A DNA stretch of 64,000 nt, taken from positions 1 through 64,000 of the forward strand of contig JAUNGJ010000006.1 in NCBI GenBank assembly GCA_030524585.1, in the 5' to 3' direction. Source of the stretch: Eubacteriales bacterium (GTDB lineage: Bacteria; Bacillota; Clostridia; Lachnospirales; Lachnospiraceae). Position 1 is the stretch's first letter, and every line of letters begins with the position of its first letter. Below the pieces are notes generated by a model. It ran no database searches. It saw nothing but the letters and a program-made list of their open reading frames with translations, and was not told where the DNA came from. Position numbers and translations under genes: made by a program. This document shows, one piece after another, positions 25,349 to 33,395 of this stretch.

Positions 25349-25389
25349 ATAGGGATACAGTGAATAAGTTTGCTGTATCCTTATTTTTG
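25349..25389 (+). terminator. Terminator of the DUF1540 gene
   Basis: ATAGGGATACAG / CTGTATCCTTAT stem with a T-run (TTATTTTTG). Confidence 0.85.
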
Positions 25390-25398
25390 TGTTATACT
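25370..25398 (+). promoter_or_regulatory. Promoter of the AI-2E family gene, overlapping the terminator
   Basis: TTGCTG (25370-25375), 17-base spacer, TATACT (25393-25398); the -35 box lies in the terminator stem. Confidence 0.65.
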
Positions 25399-25434
25399 AG
25401 GCGGTAGCGATGAGTGTAGCAGGAGTATAGTACG

Positions 25435-26844
25435 ATGGAAGAAGAAAAGAAGAAACAGGATAAGACAGCAGAAACGCCGGAAGGCTACTACAGCAATAAA
25501 CCTAAGATAGGAAATAAAGGGCCGTCCAGACTCCGACGGGAGATCAGCAAGGGCATGACCTATTTTGTGGTGGTTGCGGCGGGGATTGTCTTTTATTTTG
25601 CATTGCTTAGGCTTACGAATCTGTCAGCTTTTTTTGTAATGGCGCTCGATGTACTGAAACCAATCTTATATGGAGCGCTGATTGCATTTTTGCTGAATCC
25701 GATTGTGAAGCAGGTGGATAAGCGGCTTGAGCCGGTGCTGAAAAAGAGGATGAAGGAGGAAAGCGCTTCGAAGCTGTCCAGGACGGCAGGAATTTTACTT
25801 TCTCTGATCGTTTTATTTATGATTATCACAGCTTTGTTTAATATGCTGATACCGGAATTGTATCAGAGTATTCGGACGCTGGTATTTACACTTCCAAGGC
25901 AGATCAATGAACTTATGGACCGGCTGAACGGTCTGGAAACGGATAACTCTAATATGGGAGTTATGATTCGGACCCTTCTGGAGCAGGCCACGGCTACTTT
26001 TCAGGATTGGCTGACCAATAATATATTCCGGCAGGCCAATGACATTATGACGATTCTTACCACGGGAGTGATCGATTTCGTGAGTGAGATTTTTAATGCA
26101 TTGATCGGTGTGATTGTGTCTATCTATATATTGTACAGCAAAGATACTTTTGGAAAGCAGGGAAAGAAGATTACATATGCGCTTCTTGACCCTCACCACG
26201 CGAATCTGGTGCTGCATATTACGCAGAAGGCCAATGAGATCTTCGGCGGATTCCTGATCGGAAAGATCGTAGATTCCATGATCATAGGAGTGCTTTGCTT
26301 TCTGGGCCTGTCCGCTCTTAGCATGCCGTACACACTGCTGGTCAGTGTGATTGTGGGCGTGACGAATGTCATTCCGTTTTTTGGACCGTATATCGGTGCG
26401 ATACCGAGTGCAATTCTAATTCTGCTTGCCGATCCGATGAAGGGAGTGTATTTTCTGATCTTCATTCTGATACTGCAGCAGATTGACGGTAATTTTATCG
26501 GTCCCAAAATTCTGGGCAATTCTACCGGCCTTTCTTCCTTCTGGGTGATTTTTGCGATTCTGCTCGGAGGGGGATTGTTTGGATTTATGGGAATGCTCCT
26601 GGGTGTGCCTACCTTTGCGGTTATTTATTACATTCTTCAGATGATTATTAACAGCAGGCTTCAGAAAAAGAATCTTCCGGAGGATACAGAATATTATGAT
26701 GAGTACAGCTTTGTGGATGACAGCGGAAAGTATATCATCTCAAAGGAGACGCTGGCAAAGAAACAGAAGGAGAAAAGCCGGCAGACAGAGGAAGAGACTA
26801 TAGAGAAAAAGCAAAACAGAAATAAAACAGAAAAAGGGGAATAA
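25435..26844 (+). CDS. AI-2E family (TqsA/YdiK-like) membrane transporter
   Basis: 469 residues with about 8 hydrophobic segments between residues 40 and 405, in the AI-2E exporter pattern: a middle amphipathic stretch (about 140-225), then the conserved GGFLIGKIVDSMIIG, NVIPFFGPYIGAIPSA and QQIDGNFIGPKILG. Charged tails at both ends are cytosolic and unusually long here (the C-terminal tail, about 60 residues, is rich in Lys and Glu). Members move small solutes such as AI-2 or act in sodium/proton exchange; the substrate is not readable. Only 2 bases separate it from metA, so the two are co-transcribed. Confidence 0.9.
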   Translation: MEEEKKKQDKTAETPEGYYSNKPKIGNKGPSRLRREISKGMTYFVVVAAGIVFYFALLRLTNLSAFFVMALDVLKPILYGALIAFLLNPIVKQVDKRLEPVLKKRMKEESASKLSRTAGILLSLIVLFMIITALFNMLIPELYQSIRTLVFTLPRQINELMDRLNGLETDNSNMGVMIRTLLEQATATFQDWLTNNIFRQANDIMTILTTGVIDFVSEIFNALIGVIVSIYILYSKDTFGKQGKKITYALLDPHHANLVLHITQKANEIFGGFLIGKIVDSMIIGVLCFLGLSALSMPYTLLVSVIVGVTNVIPFFGPYIGAIPSAILILLADPMKGVYFLIFILILQQIDGNFIGPKILGNSTGLSSFWVIFAILLGGGLFGFMGMLLGVPTFAVIYYILQMIINSRLQKKNLPEDTEYYDEYSFVDDSGKYIISKETLAKKQKEKSRQTEEETIEKKQNRNKTEKGE

Positions 26845-26846
26845 TT

Positions 26847-27767
26847 ATGCCAATTCGAGTGCAAAATGATCTTCCGGTAAAGGAAATACTGGAAAGAGAG
26901 AATATATTTGTGATGGATGAACACCGGGCAATACATCAGGATATCCGCCCAATTCAGATTGGACTTCTGAATCTGATGCCGCTTAAAGAAGACACGGAGC
27001 TTCAGATTCTCCGTTCACTGTCTAATACACCGCTGCAGGTGGATGTGACTTTTGTGAACGTGTCAAGTCACGTGTCGAAGAATACTTCTACCAGCCATAT
27101 TAATCAGTTTTATCTGCCTTTTTCCGAGATTAAGAACCGCAAGTTCGACGGGTTTATTATTACGGGAGCCCCGGTGGAGCAGATGCCCTTTGAAGAGGTG
27201 GACTACTGGGATGAACTGACAGAAATTATGGATTGGACGAAAACCAACGTGACATCTACCCTTCATTTGTGCTGGGGCGCTCAGGCGGGGTTCTATTATC
27301 ATTATGGAATAGATAAGGTACAGATGGATCACAAGCTGTTCGGCGTATTCCGGCATCGCGTGATGAACCGCAAGATTCCGCTGGTACGTGGTTTTGATGA
27401 TGTATTTCTGGCTCCTCATTCCAGACATACGGACGTGCCGATTGAGAGACTTCGCGCTGACGGAAGAATTACGATTCTGGCTGAGTCAGATGAAGTTGGC
27501 CTTTTCCTTGCGATGGCAGAGGATGGACGACAGATTTTTGTTATGGGACATCCGGAGTATGACAGAGTGACGCTGGATGGCGAGTATAAGAGAGATATAG
27601 GAAAAGGGCTTCCGATTGATCTTCCGAAGAATTACTATCCCGAAGATAATCCGGAGAATAAGCCGCTGCTCACCTGGCGGGCGACGGCCAACAATTTATA
27701 CACCAATTGGCTGAATTACTACGTATACCAGGCAACGCCGTATGATTTGGAAGGAACACCATTTTAG
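26847..27767 (+). CDS. metA: Homoserine O-acetyltransferase (MetA family)
   Basis: 306 residues. Transfers an acyl group to homoserine, the first step of methionine synthesis. Catalytic cysteine C142 (LHLCWGAQAG) and the HPE pair in GHPEYDR are intact. Residue 111 is glutamate (APVEQM): in this family Glu111 favours acetyl-CoA and Gly111 favours succinyl-CoA, so the acetyl donor is predicted. AGGGGA precedes ATG 26847. Co-transcribed with the AI-2E gene; no SAM or T-box leader is seen in front of either. Confidence 0.95.
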   Translation: MPIRVQNDLPVKEILERENIFVMDEHRAIHQDIRPIQIGLLNLMPLKEDTELQILRSLSNTPLQVDVTFVNVSSHVSKNTSTSHINQFYLPFSEIKNRKFDGFIITGAPVEQMPFEEVDYWDELTEIMDWTKTNVTSTLHLCWGAQAGFYYHYGIDKVQMDHKLFGVFRHRVMNRKIPLVRGFDDVFLAPHSRHTDVPIERLRADGRITILAESDEVGLFLAMAEDGRQIFVMGHPEYDRVTLDGEYKRDIGKGLPIDLPKNYYPEDNPENKPLLTWRATANNLYTNWLNYYVYQATPYDLEGTPF

Positions 27768-27843
27768 ATATTCAAATTATGATTAAAAAAGGTCTGTTTT
27801 ATAGTTGTTAAAAGTTTAATTATGCAGGAAATGGATTTTGCGC

Positions 27844-27872
27844 TTGCATATCAAAGAAAATTGTGCTATGAT
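27844..27872 (+). promoter_or_regulatory. Promoter in the metA - symporter gap
   Basis: TTGCAT (27844-27849), 17-base spacer, TATGAT (27867-27872). A terminator follows about 27 bases downstream, so the product would be a very short RNA unless the stem is read through. Confidence 0.65.
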
Positions 27873-27898
27873 AGCTAAGTCGATGTAAATCCATACAG

Positions 27899-27934
27899 AA
27901 AAACTCCGGAGCAGGAATGCTTTCGGAGTTTTTC
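27899..27934 (+). terminator. Terminator between metA and the sodium/alanine symporter
   Basis: AAAAACTCCG / CGGAGTTTTT stem, inner AGCA/TGCT pairing, T-run. It ends metA transcripts and anything starting at 27844. The rest of this gap, 27935-28048, holds only the symporter's leader. Confidence 0.88.
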
Positions 27935-28048
27935 CGGTTTTATGGGAAATGACGGAAAAACTTTTTTTTGCTTTCAAAATGATAAATTTTATGTCAGAAA
28001 TTGGCGTGGGAGAGAGTGAAAAGATGAGAACTCGAAGGGAGAGAGGTT

Positions 28049-29434
28049 ATGAGTTTTGCAGATGTTTTATCGAAAGTGAATGATTTTGTGTGGGGACCGG
28101 TTATGCTTGTTCTCCTGGTTGGAACGGGAGTGTTTTTGACAATCCGTCTGAAGTTCCTTCCCTGGAGGAATCTTGGCTATGCATTAAAGCAGGTGTTTGC
28201 CAAATCCGAGAAGAGCAGCAGCGGCGGAGAGGGAGATATTACACCGTTTCAGTCTCTGATGACGGCTCTTGCAGCTACCATCGGTACCGGCAATATCGTA
28301 GGTGTGGCTACCGCCATGGTGCTGGGAGGACCGGGTGCAATTGTCTGGATGTGGATCAGTGCGCTGTTTGGACTTTCTACCAAATACGGTGAGAGCGTTC
28401 TGGCAGTAAAGTACCGCCAGAAGAATGACCAGGGCGAGATGGCCGGCGGACCGATGTATGCGATGCAGAATGGTTTTAAGCACAAGGGAGTGGGCCGTTT
28501 TTTTGCAGTTGCATTTGCATTGTTTGCGGTACTGGCCTCTTTTGGTATCGGTAATCTGACACAGGGGAATTCTATTTCAGGAGCTGTACATACAACATTT
28601 GGCATTCCGACCTGGGTAACAGGTGCGGTACTTACCATTGCGGCGCTTCTGATATTGGTTGGCGGTATCCAGAGCATCGGACGCGTATGTTCCGTTGTAG
28701 TGCCATTTATGGCAGTACTGTATTTCCTGGCAGGCCTTGTGGTCATTGTTATAAATATCAAGAATGTTCCGGCAGGATTGTCACAGATTTTCGGCATGGC
28801 ATTTAATTTTGAGGCTATGGGCGGCGGCGTTGCAGGTACAGTGATTGCCAATGCAATGCGCTGGGGCGTGGCACGCGGAGTATTCTCAAATGAAGCGGGT
28901 CTTGGTTCTGCTCCGATTGCAGCGGCAGCGGCCAAGACGGATCATCCTTCAAGACAGGGATATATCAACATGACGGGAACATTCTTTGATACCATCGTAG
29001 TATGTTCCATGACAGGACTTTCCATTGCATCCTCCGGAATGCTTGGTCAGATTGACCCGACCACCGGAGAGGCTCTTACCGGTGCGAATCTGACGATCGC
29101 AGCGTTCCAGACAGGACTCGGAACTGCTGGCGGATGGCTGGTTACTATCGGTATTACCCTGTTTGCGTTCTCAACCATTCTTGGCTGGGAGTATTACGGG
29201 GAGAAGTCGCTGGAATACCTTGCGGGATCATCAAAGCTGAATAAGCTGTACAGGGTGCTTTTTTCACTGATCGTATTCGTGGGAGCAACCACCCAGCTTC
29301 AGATGGTATGGGATATTTCAGATACCTTCAATGGCATGATGGCAATTCCGAACCTGATCTGTCTGCTGGTGCTCAGCAATGTTATTGCAAAAGAGTGTTT
29401 TGAGTATCAGGATAAGGTTATTAAAAAAAGATAG
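28049..29434 (+). CDS. Sodium:alanine (amino acid) symporter, AGCS family
   Basis: 461 residues with about 10-11 membrane spans. Family signatures include GTGNIVGVATAMVLGGPGA (about 79-97) and GGPMYAMQNG, then the conserved GVARGVFSNEAGLGSAPIAA. It imports alanine or glycine with sodium. GAGAGAGG lies just before ATG 28049. Adjacent metA and the tryptophan transporter make this a stretch of amino-acid genes but with separate signals. A short RNA unit (27844-27934) sits in front of it. Confidence 0.93.
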   Translation: MSFADVLSKVNDFVWGPVMLVLLVGTGVFLTIRLKFLPWRNLGYALKQVFAKSEKSSSGGEGDITPFQSLMTALAATIGTGNIVGVATAMVLGGPGAIVWMWISALFGLSTKYGESVLAVKYRQKNDQGEMAGGPMYAMQNGFKHKGVGRFFAVAFALFAVLASFGIGNLTQGNSISGAVHTTFGIPTWVTGAVLTIAALLILVGGIQSIGRVCSVVVPFMAVLYFLAGLVVIVINIKNVPAGLSQIFGMAFNFEAMGGGVAGTVIANAMRWGVARGVFSNEAGLGSAPIAAAAAKTDHPSRQGYINMTGTFFDTIVVCSMTGLSIASSGMLGQIDPTTGEALTGANLTIAAFQTGLGTAGGWLVTIGITLFAFSTILGWEYYGEKSLEYLAGSSKLNKLYRVLFSLIVFVGATTQLQMVWDISDTFNGMMAIPNLICLLVLSNVIAKECFEYQDKVIKKR

Positions 29435-29443
29435 ATTTGTCAC

Positions 29444-29472
29444 TTGACAAAAATACTTTATGAGAGTAAAGT
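29444..29472 (+). promoter_or_regulatory. Promoter of the tryptophan transporter leader
   Basis: TTGACA (29444-29449), 17-base spacer, TAAAGT (29467-29472). Confidence 0.8.
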
Positions 29473-29479
29473 AACAAAT

Positions 29480-29770
29480 GTAATAAATAATAAACCGTTG
29501 AGAAAGAGGAGTAGGTTATCAGCGTGAGGTCAAAGAGAGTGGCAGGTGGTGTGAATGCCATACGGAACGGATAGCTGAATGGACTTTCGAGGGCTACCGG
29601 AAATCTTAAGAAGTATTAAGAGACTATGGTGTGTCGGGAACCGAACCCGTTATCAATCAGGAGTGTATGTTAGTACATGAGAAGAGTGGACGCTATGTCA
29701 ATTTGAGTGGTACCGCGATAATAAGATATTATTACCGCCTCAAACCTTTGGTTTGGGGCGGTTTTTTTCG
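29480..29770 (+). promoter_or_regulatory. T-box riboswitch, tryptophan specifier
   Basis: About 290-base leader with the T-box sequence TTGAGTGGTACCGCG at 29703-29717 and a terminator at 29734-29770 (ACCGCC...GGCGGT stem, T-run). In Stem I the codon TGG at 29580-29582 (context gaa-TGG-act) is the best specifier, giving tryptophan. This agrees with the downstream ABC transporter, which belongs to the trpXYZ type. Specifier chosen by context only. Confidence 0.9.
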
Positions 29771-29874
29771 TATAAGGCAGGGAGTGCCTGCACTCGCGGA
29801 AAGTTCAGTGACAGCACCCACTTCCATCTCTCCTAACATGAAGAAAAACAAAATAGAAAAGGAGAATGAAAACA

Positions 29875-30936
29875 ATGAAAAACAAAGTATTAGCAGGATT
29901 ATTAGCAGCAGCAATGGTGGCAGCAATGGCAACAGGCTGTGGAAGTTCCGAGGAAGAGAGCGCACAGACTTCGGAGACGACAGAGACCGGAGAAGGCGAA
30001 GAAACAGTATATAAAGTTGGTATTGTACAGTATGTAGACGATGCATCTCTGAATCAGATCGAAAAGGCGATTGAGGCTGAGCTGGATGCTAAGAGCGAAG
30101 AACTTGGCGTGACCTTTGATTATGCAGATTATACCTTTAATGGCCAGGCAGATTCAACTGTTCTTAACCAGATTGCAACCGATCTGGTAGCAGATGAGGT
30201 AGATATCATTATTCCAATTGCAACTCCGTCAGCAATGATTATGCAGTCGGCTACAGAAGATAATCAGATTCCGGTAGTTTTCTCCGCTGTATCTGATCCG
30301 GTTGGTGCGGGCCTGATGGAAGATGCCGAGGCGCCAGGTGCAAATATAACGGGAACTTCAGATGCAATCGACACAGAAGCAATTATGAATCTGATTCTTA
30401 CTGCAAATCCGGATGCAAAGAAGATTGGACTTTTATATGATAAAGGGCAGGATTCTTCCCTTGGCTCTATTGCAGATGCCATCGCATTCTGCGCGGAAAA
30501 TGGCCTGGAATATGTTGAGAAGACAGGAACTACATCGGCTGAAATTCAGGCAGCTGCAGACTCTCTGGTAGCAGAGAAGGTAGATGCGGTATTTACTCCA
30601 CAGGATAACACCGTCATGACAGCAGAGCTTGCAATTTTTGAAAAGTTCACCGAAGCAAAGATTCCGCACTACACAGGAGCTGATTCCTTCGCATTGAACG
30701 GTGCATTCTTAGGATACGGAGTCAATTATGAGAATCTTGGAACGGTAACAGCTGATATGGCAGTAGAGATTTTGGTAGATGGAAAAGATCCTGCAGAAAT
30801 GGCAGTTCAGACTTTGGCAGACGGTATCATTACCGTAAATACAGAGACCGCAGAGGCAATTGGAATTGACATTTCCGTATTTAAGGATCTTGGTTCTGAA
30901 GTGGTAGAAACGGTTACTGCAAAAGAGTTCGAATAA
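29875..30936 (+). CDS. trpX: ABC transporter substrate-binding lipoprotein, TrpX type
   Basis: About 353 residues. Signal peptide MKNKVLAGLLAAAMVAAMATGC ends in a lipobox (ATGC), so it is a lipid-anchored binding protein. The mature part is a periplasmic-binding fold (VGIVQYVDDASLNQIEKAI; PVVFSAVSDPVGAGL; KKIGLLYDKGQDSS) of the COG2984 family, which in Firmicutes T-box operons is assigned to tryptophan. ATG 29866 touches GGAG; ATG 29875 has correct spacing. First gene of a three-gene operon under the tryptophan T-box. Confidence 0.88.
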   Translation: MKNKVLAGLLAAAMVAAMATGCGSSEEESAQTSETTETGEGEETVYKVGIVQYVDDASLNQIEKAIEAELDAKSEELGVTFDYADYTFNGQADSTVLNQIATDLVADEVDIIIPIATPSAMIMQSATEDNQIPVVFSAVSDPVGAGLMEDAEAPGANITGTSDAIDTEAIMNLILTANPDAKKIGLLYDKGQDSSLGSIADAIAFCAENGLEYVEKTGTTSAEIQAAADSLVAEKVDAVFTPQDNTVMTAELAIFEKFTEAKIPHYTGADSFALNGAFLGYGVNYENLGTVTADMAVEILVDGKDPAEMAVQTLADGIITVNTETAEAIGIDISVFKDLGSEVVETVTAKEFE

Positions 30937-30975
30937 AAGATAAAAATTGGGAAGAATGAGAAGATAGAGGTATAT

Positions 30976-31944
30976 ATGGGTTCAATCATTACATTGGCAA
31001 TTGTGCGGAGTGCGTTAGAGCTTGGTTTTATCTATTCGCTGGTTGCGCTTGCACTGTTTATTTCATTTACGATCTTAAATATTGCAGATTTATCTACAGA
31101 TGGCTGCTTTACACTGGGATGTGCAGTCTGTGCTACGCTGACGATTGCCGGACATCCGGTTCTGGGTCTGGCAGCGGCGATGGGCGCGGGAGTGCTGTCA
31201 GGATTTGTAACAGCGTTTTTGCAGACAAAGATGGGGATTGAGTCTATTCTGGCCGGTATTATTGTGAATACCGGCCTGTATACGATTAATATTGCGGCGA
31301 TGGGATTTGCTTCAAACCTGAATCTGTTTGGCTGTGATTCTGTCTTTACCTGGGGAAAGGAACATATTGGGGGGAATTGGTATACTCTGCTGATCGTGGC
31401 AGTGATCGTACTTGTGATCGGATTTGCAATCTCACTGTTTTTAAATACAAGACTTGGGCTTTCTATCCGGGCAACCGGCGATAATCCGGATATGGTGCGT
31501 GCGTCCAGCATTAATACGAAGCTGATGATTACCATCGGTCTCTGTGTTTCCAACTCTCTTACCGGACTTTCCGGAGGTTTACTGGCACAGTACCAGAAAT
31601 CCTGTGATATCAATCTGGGAACCGGTATGGTAACCATCGCTCTTGCGAGTCTGATTATTGGAGAAACGCTGATTGGAAAGGGTTCCATGCTTCGGCGTAT
31701 TCTTGGCGTAATATTGGGAAGTTGTCTGTACCGTTTTATTGTTGCCGTGGCTCTTCGGTTCAACGTTCCTCCGGAGTGTCTGAAGCTGGTGTCATCAATC
31801 ATTGTTGCCGTGGCAATCGGACTTCCGTATTTGAAAAAGCAGTTCCATCTGTATCAGAATAAACTGGCGGCAAAGGCTGAAAATCAGCATTATATTGACG
31901 AGATTCTCTCTGAAAAATTTTCGGGAAAGGAAGGTCAGAAGTAA
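30976..31944 (+). CDS. trpY: ABC transporter permease, TrpY type
   Basis: 322 residues, about 8 membrane spans, of the COG4120 permease family (similar to the branched-chain amino-acid permease fold). SLVALALFISFTILNIADLS and GSMLRRILGVILGSCLYRFIV are typical conserved stretches. The start ATG 30976 follows GAGG about 6 bases upstream. It overlaps the ATPase gene by one base (stop TAA/ATG), showing operon coupling. Predicted to transport tryptophan with TrpX and TrpZ. Confidence 0.88.
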   Translation: MGSIITLAIVRSALELGFIYSLVALALFISFTILNIADLSTDGCFTLGCAVCATLTIAGHPVLGLAAAMGAGVLSGFVTAFLQTKMGIESILAGIIVNTGLYTINIAAMGFASNLNLFGCDSVFTWGKEHIGGNWYTLLIVAVIVLVIGFAISLFLNTRLGLSIRATGDNPDMVRASSINTKLMITIGLCVSNSLTGLSGGLLAQYQKSCDINLGTGMVTIALASLIIGETLIGKGSMLRRILGVILGSCLYRFIVAVALRFNVPPECLKLVSSIIVAVAIGLPYLKKQFHLYQNKLAAKAENQHYIDEILSEKFSGKEGQK

Positions 31945-32765
31945 TGAATGAAAATATGCTTATCATGAGAAATATATCAAAGACCTTTAATCCCGGAACG
32001 GTGAATCAGAAATGCGCGCTGAAGGGCGTGAATCTTGAACTGAAAAGGGGAGACTTTGCCACGATCGTCGGCAGCAACGGTGCGGGTAAGTCCACGCTGT
32101 TTAATGCGATTACCGGTATGTTTTTTGTTGATGAGGGTTTGATTCTTCTGGATGGAGAGGACATTACCTATAAAAAAGAGTATGTGCGAAGCAAAGTGAT
32201 TGGCCATCTGTTTCAGGACCCACTGAAGGGTACGGCGCCGCATATGACCATTGAAGAGAATATGGCGCTTGCCTATCTTCGCTCTACAACAGCAAAAAAT
32301 GCATATTTTAGCCGCATCAGATCGGCTGATAAGAAAAAGTTTCGTGAGAAGCTGGCCCTGCTTGACATGGGGCTGGAAGATAGGATGAAACAGCCGGTGG
32401 GATTACTTTCGGGAGGGCAGCGCCAGGCGCTTACGCTTTTGATGGCTACCATCGTAACACCGAAGATACTGCTGCTGGATGAGCATACAGCTGCTCTTGA
32501 CCCGGCGACGGCTGAAAAAGTACTGCAGCTGACCAGAGATATTATTAAAAAGAGTCAGATTACCTGCCTGATGGTCACCCACAATATGCATCAGGCTTTG
32601 GAACTTGGTAACCGGACACTGATGATGGATTCCGGAAATATTATTTTGGATGTTTCCGGGGAAGAACGCAAAAAGATGACGGTTGACGATCTTCTGGATC
32701 AATTTGCGAAAAATGCAGGAAAACAGTTGGATAATGACCGGATTCTTCTGTCGAAGAATGAATAG
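31944..32765 (+). CDS. trpZ: ABC transporter ATPase, TrpZ type
   Basis: 273 residues. Walker A VGSNGAGKST (about 41-50), Q-loop in FQDPLKGT, ABC signature LLSGGQRQALTL, Walker B ILLLDEHTAALDP, and the H-loop VTHNMHQAL are all present. Of the COG1101 family that partners COG2984/COG4120. Shares one base with trpY. Powers uptake of tryptophan by inference from the T-box and gene set. Confidence 0.92.
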   Translation: MNENMLIMRNISKTFNPGTVNQKCALKGVNLELKRGDFATIVGSNGAGKSTLFNAITGMFFVDEGLILLDGEDITYKKEYVRSKVIGHLFQDPLKGTAPHMTIEENMALAYLRSTTAKNAYFSRIRSADKKKFREKLALLDMGLEDRMKQPVGLLSGGQRQALTLLMATIVTPKILLLDEHTAALDPATAEKVLQLTRDIIKKSQITCLMVTHNMHQALELGNRTLMMDSGNIILDVSGEERKKMTVDDLLDQFAKNAGKQLDNDRILLSKNE

Positions 32766-32786
32766 TGCTCAGAAAGGATAACAGGT

Positions 32787-33305
32787 ATGGCTAGAAGAAT
32801 TGCAAAATTTGAGAAAGTAAGCTATAAACAGTTTAAAGAGGCGTGGATGGATACTTTTGGTGATGCAGGGGAGGAAGAAATTCAGAAGATATATGAAGGA
32901 ATCAGGATTCCAAGGCGTGCGACCAGCGGATCGGCGGGATACGATTTCTTCGTCCCGGTGGATATAACTGTTGCGCCGGGCAGGACGGTGAAGATTCCTA
33001 CGGGAATCCGCGTACAGATGGAAGAGGAATGGGTACTGAAGTGTTACCCACGAAGCGGATTGGGTTTCAAATACCGCCTGCAGCTCAATAATACGGTAGG
33101 CATTATTGACAGTGATTACTATTATTCAGATAATGAAGGACATATTTTCGCCAAGATTACCAATGATACGAATGAAGAGAAGACGGTAGAGCTTAAGGCA
33201 GGAACCGGATTTATGCAGGGAATCTTTGTGGAATATGGCATTACTGTAGACGATGATGTGCGGACTGTAAGGAATGGCGGATTTGGAAGCACAACAAAGG
33301 TATAA
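32787..33305 (+). CDS. dut: dUTP diphosphatase (dUTPase)
   Basis: 172 residues. Trimeric dUTPase family, which hydrolyses dUTP to dUMP. Motif 1 RATSGSAGYDFF, motif 2 PRSGLG, motif 3 NTVGIIDSDYY and C-terminal motif 5 RNGGFGST, all intact. The sequence between motifs 3 and 5 is longer than in the E. coli enzyme (SDNEGHIFAKITNDTN), as in Gram-positive members. AGAAAGGA precedes ATG 32787, 21 bases after trpZ, so it may be read through from the tryptophan operon. Confidence 0.93.
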   Translation: MARRIAKFEKVSYKQFKEAWMDTFGDAGEEEIQKIYEGIRIPRRATSGSAGYDFFVPVDITVAPGRTVKIPTGIRVQMEEEWVLKCYPRSGLGFKYRLQLNNTVGIIDSDYYYSDNEGHIFAKITNDTNEEKTVELKAGTGFMQGIFVEYGITVDDDVRTVRNGGFGSTTKV

Positions 33306-33395
33306 TTTTTAAATATCCGGGTTATCCTATCCATGCGACAGTGTGCAGCTCCTGTGGATGTACATAGTGCAGAAATAGAACGTGGAGGGATTGAT

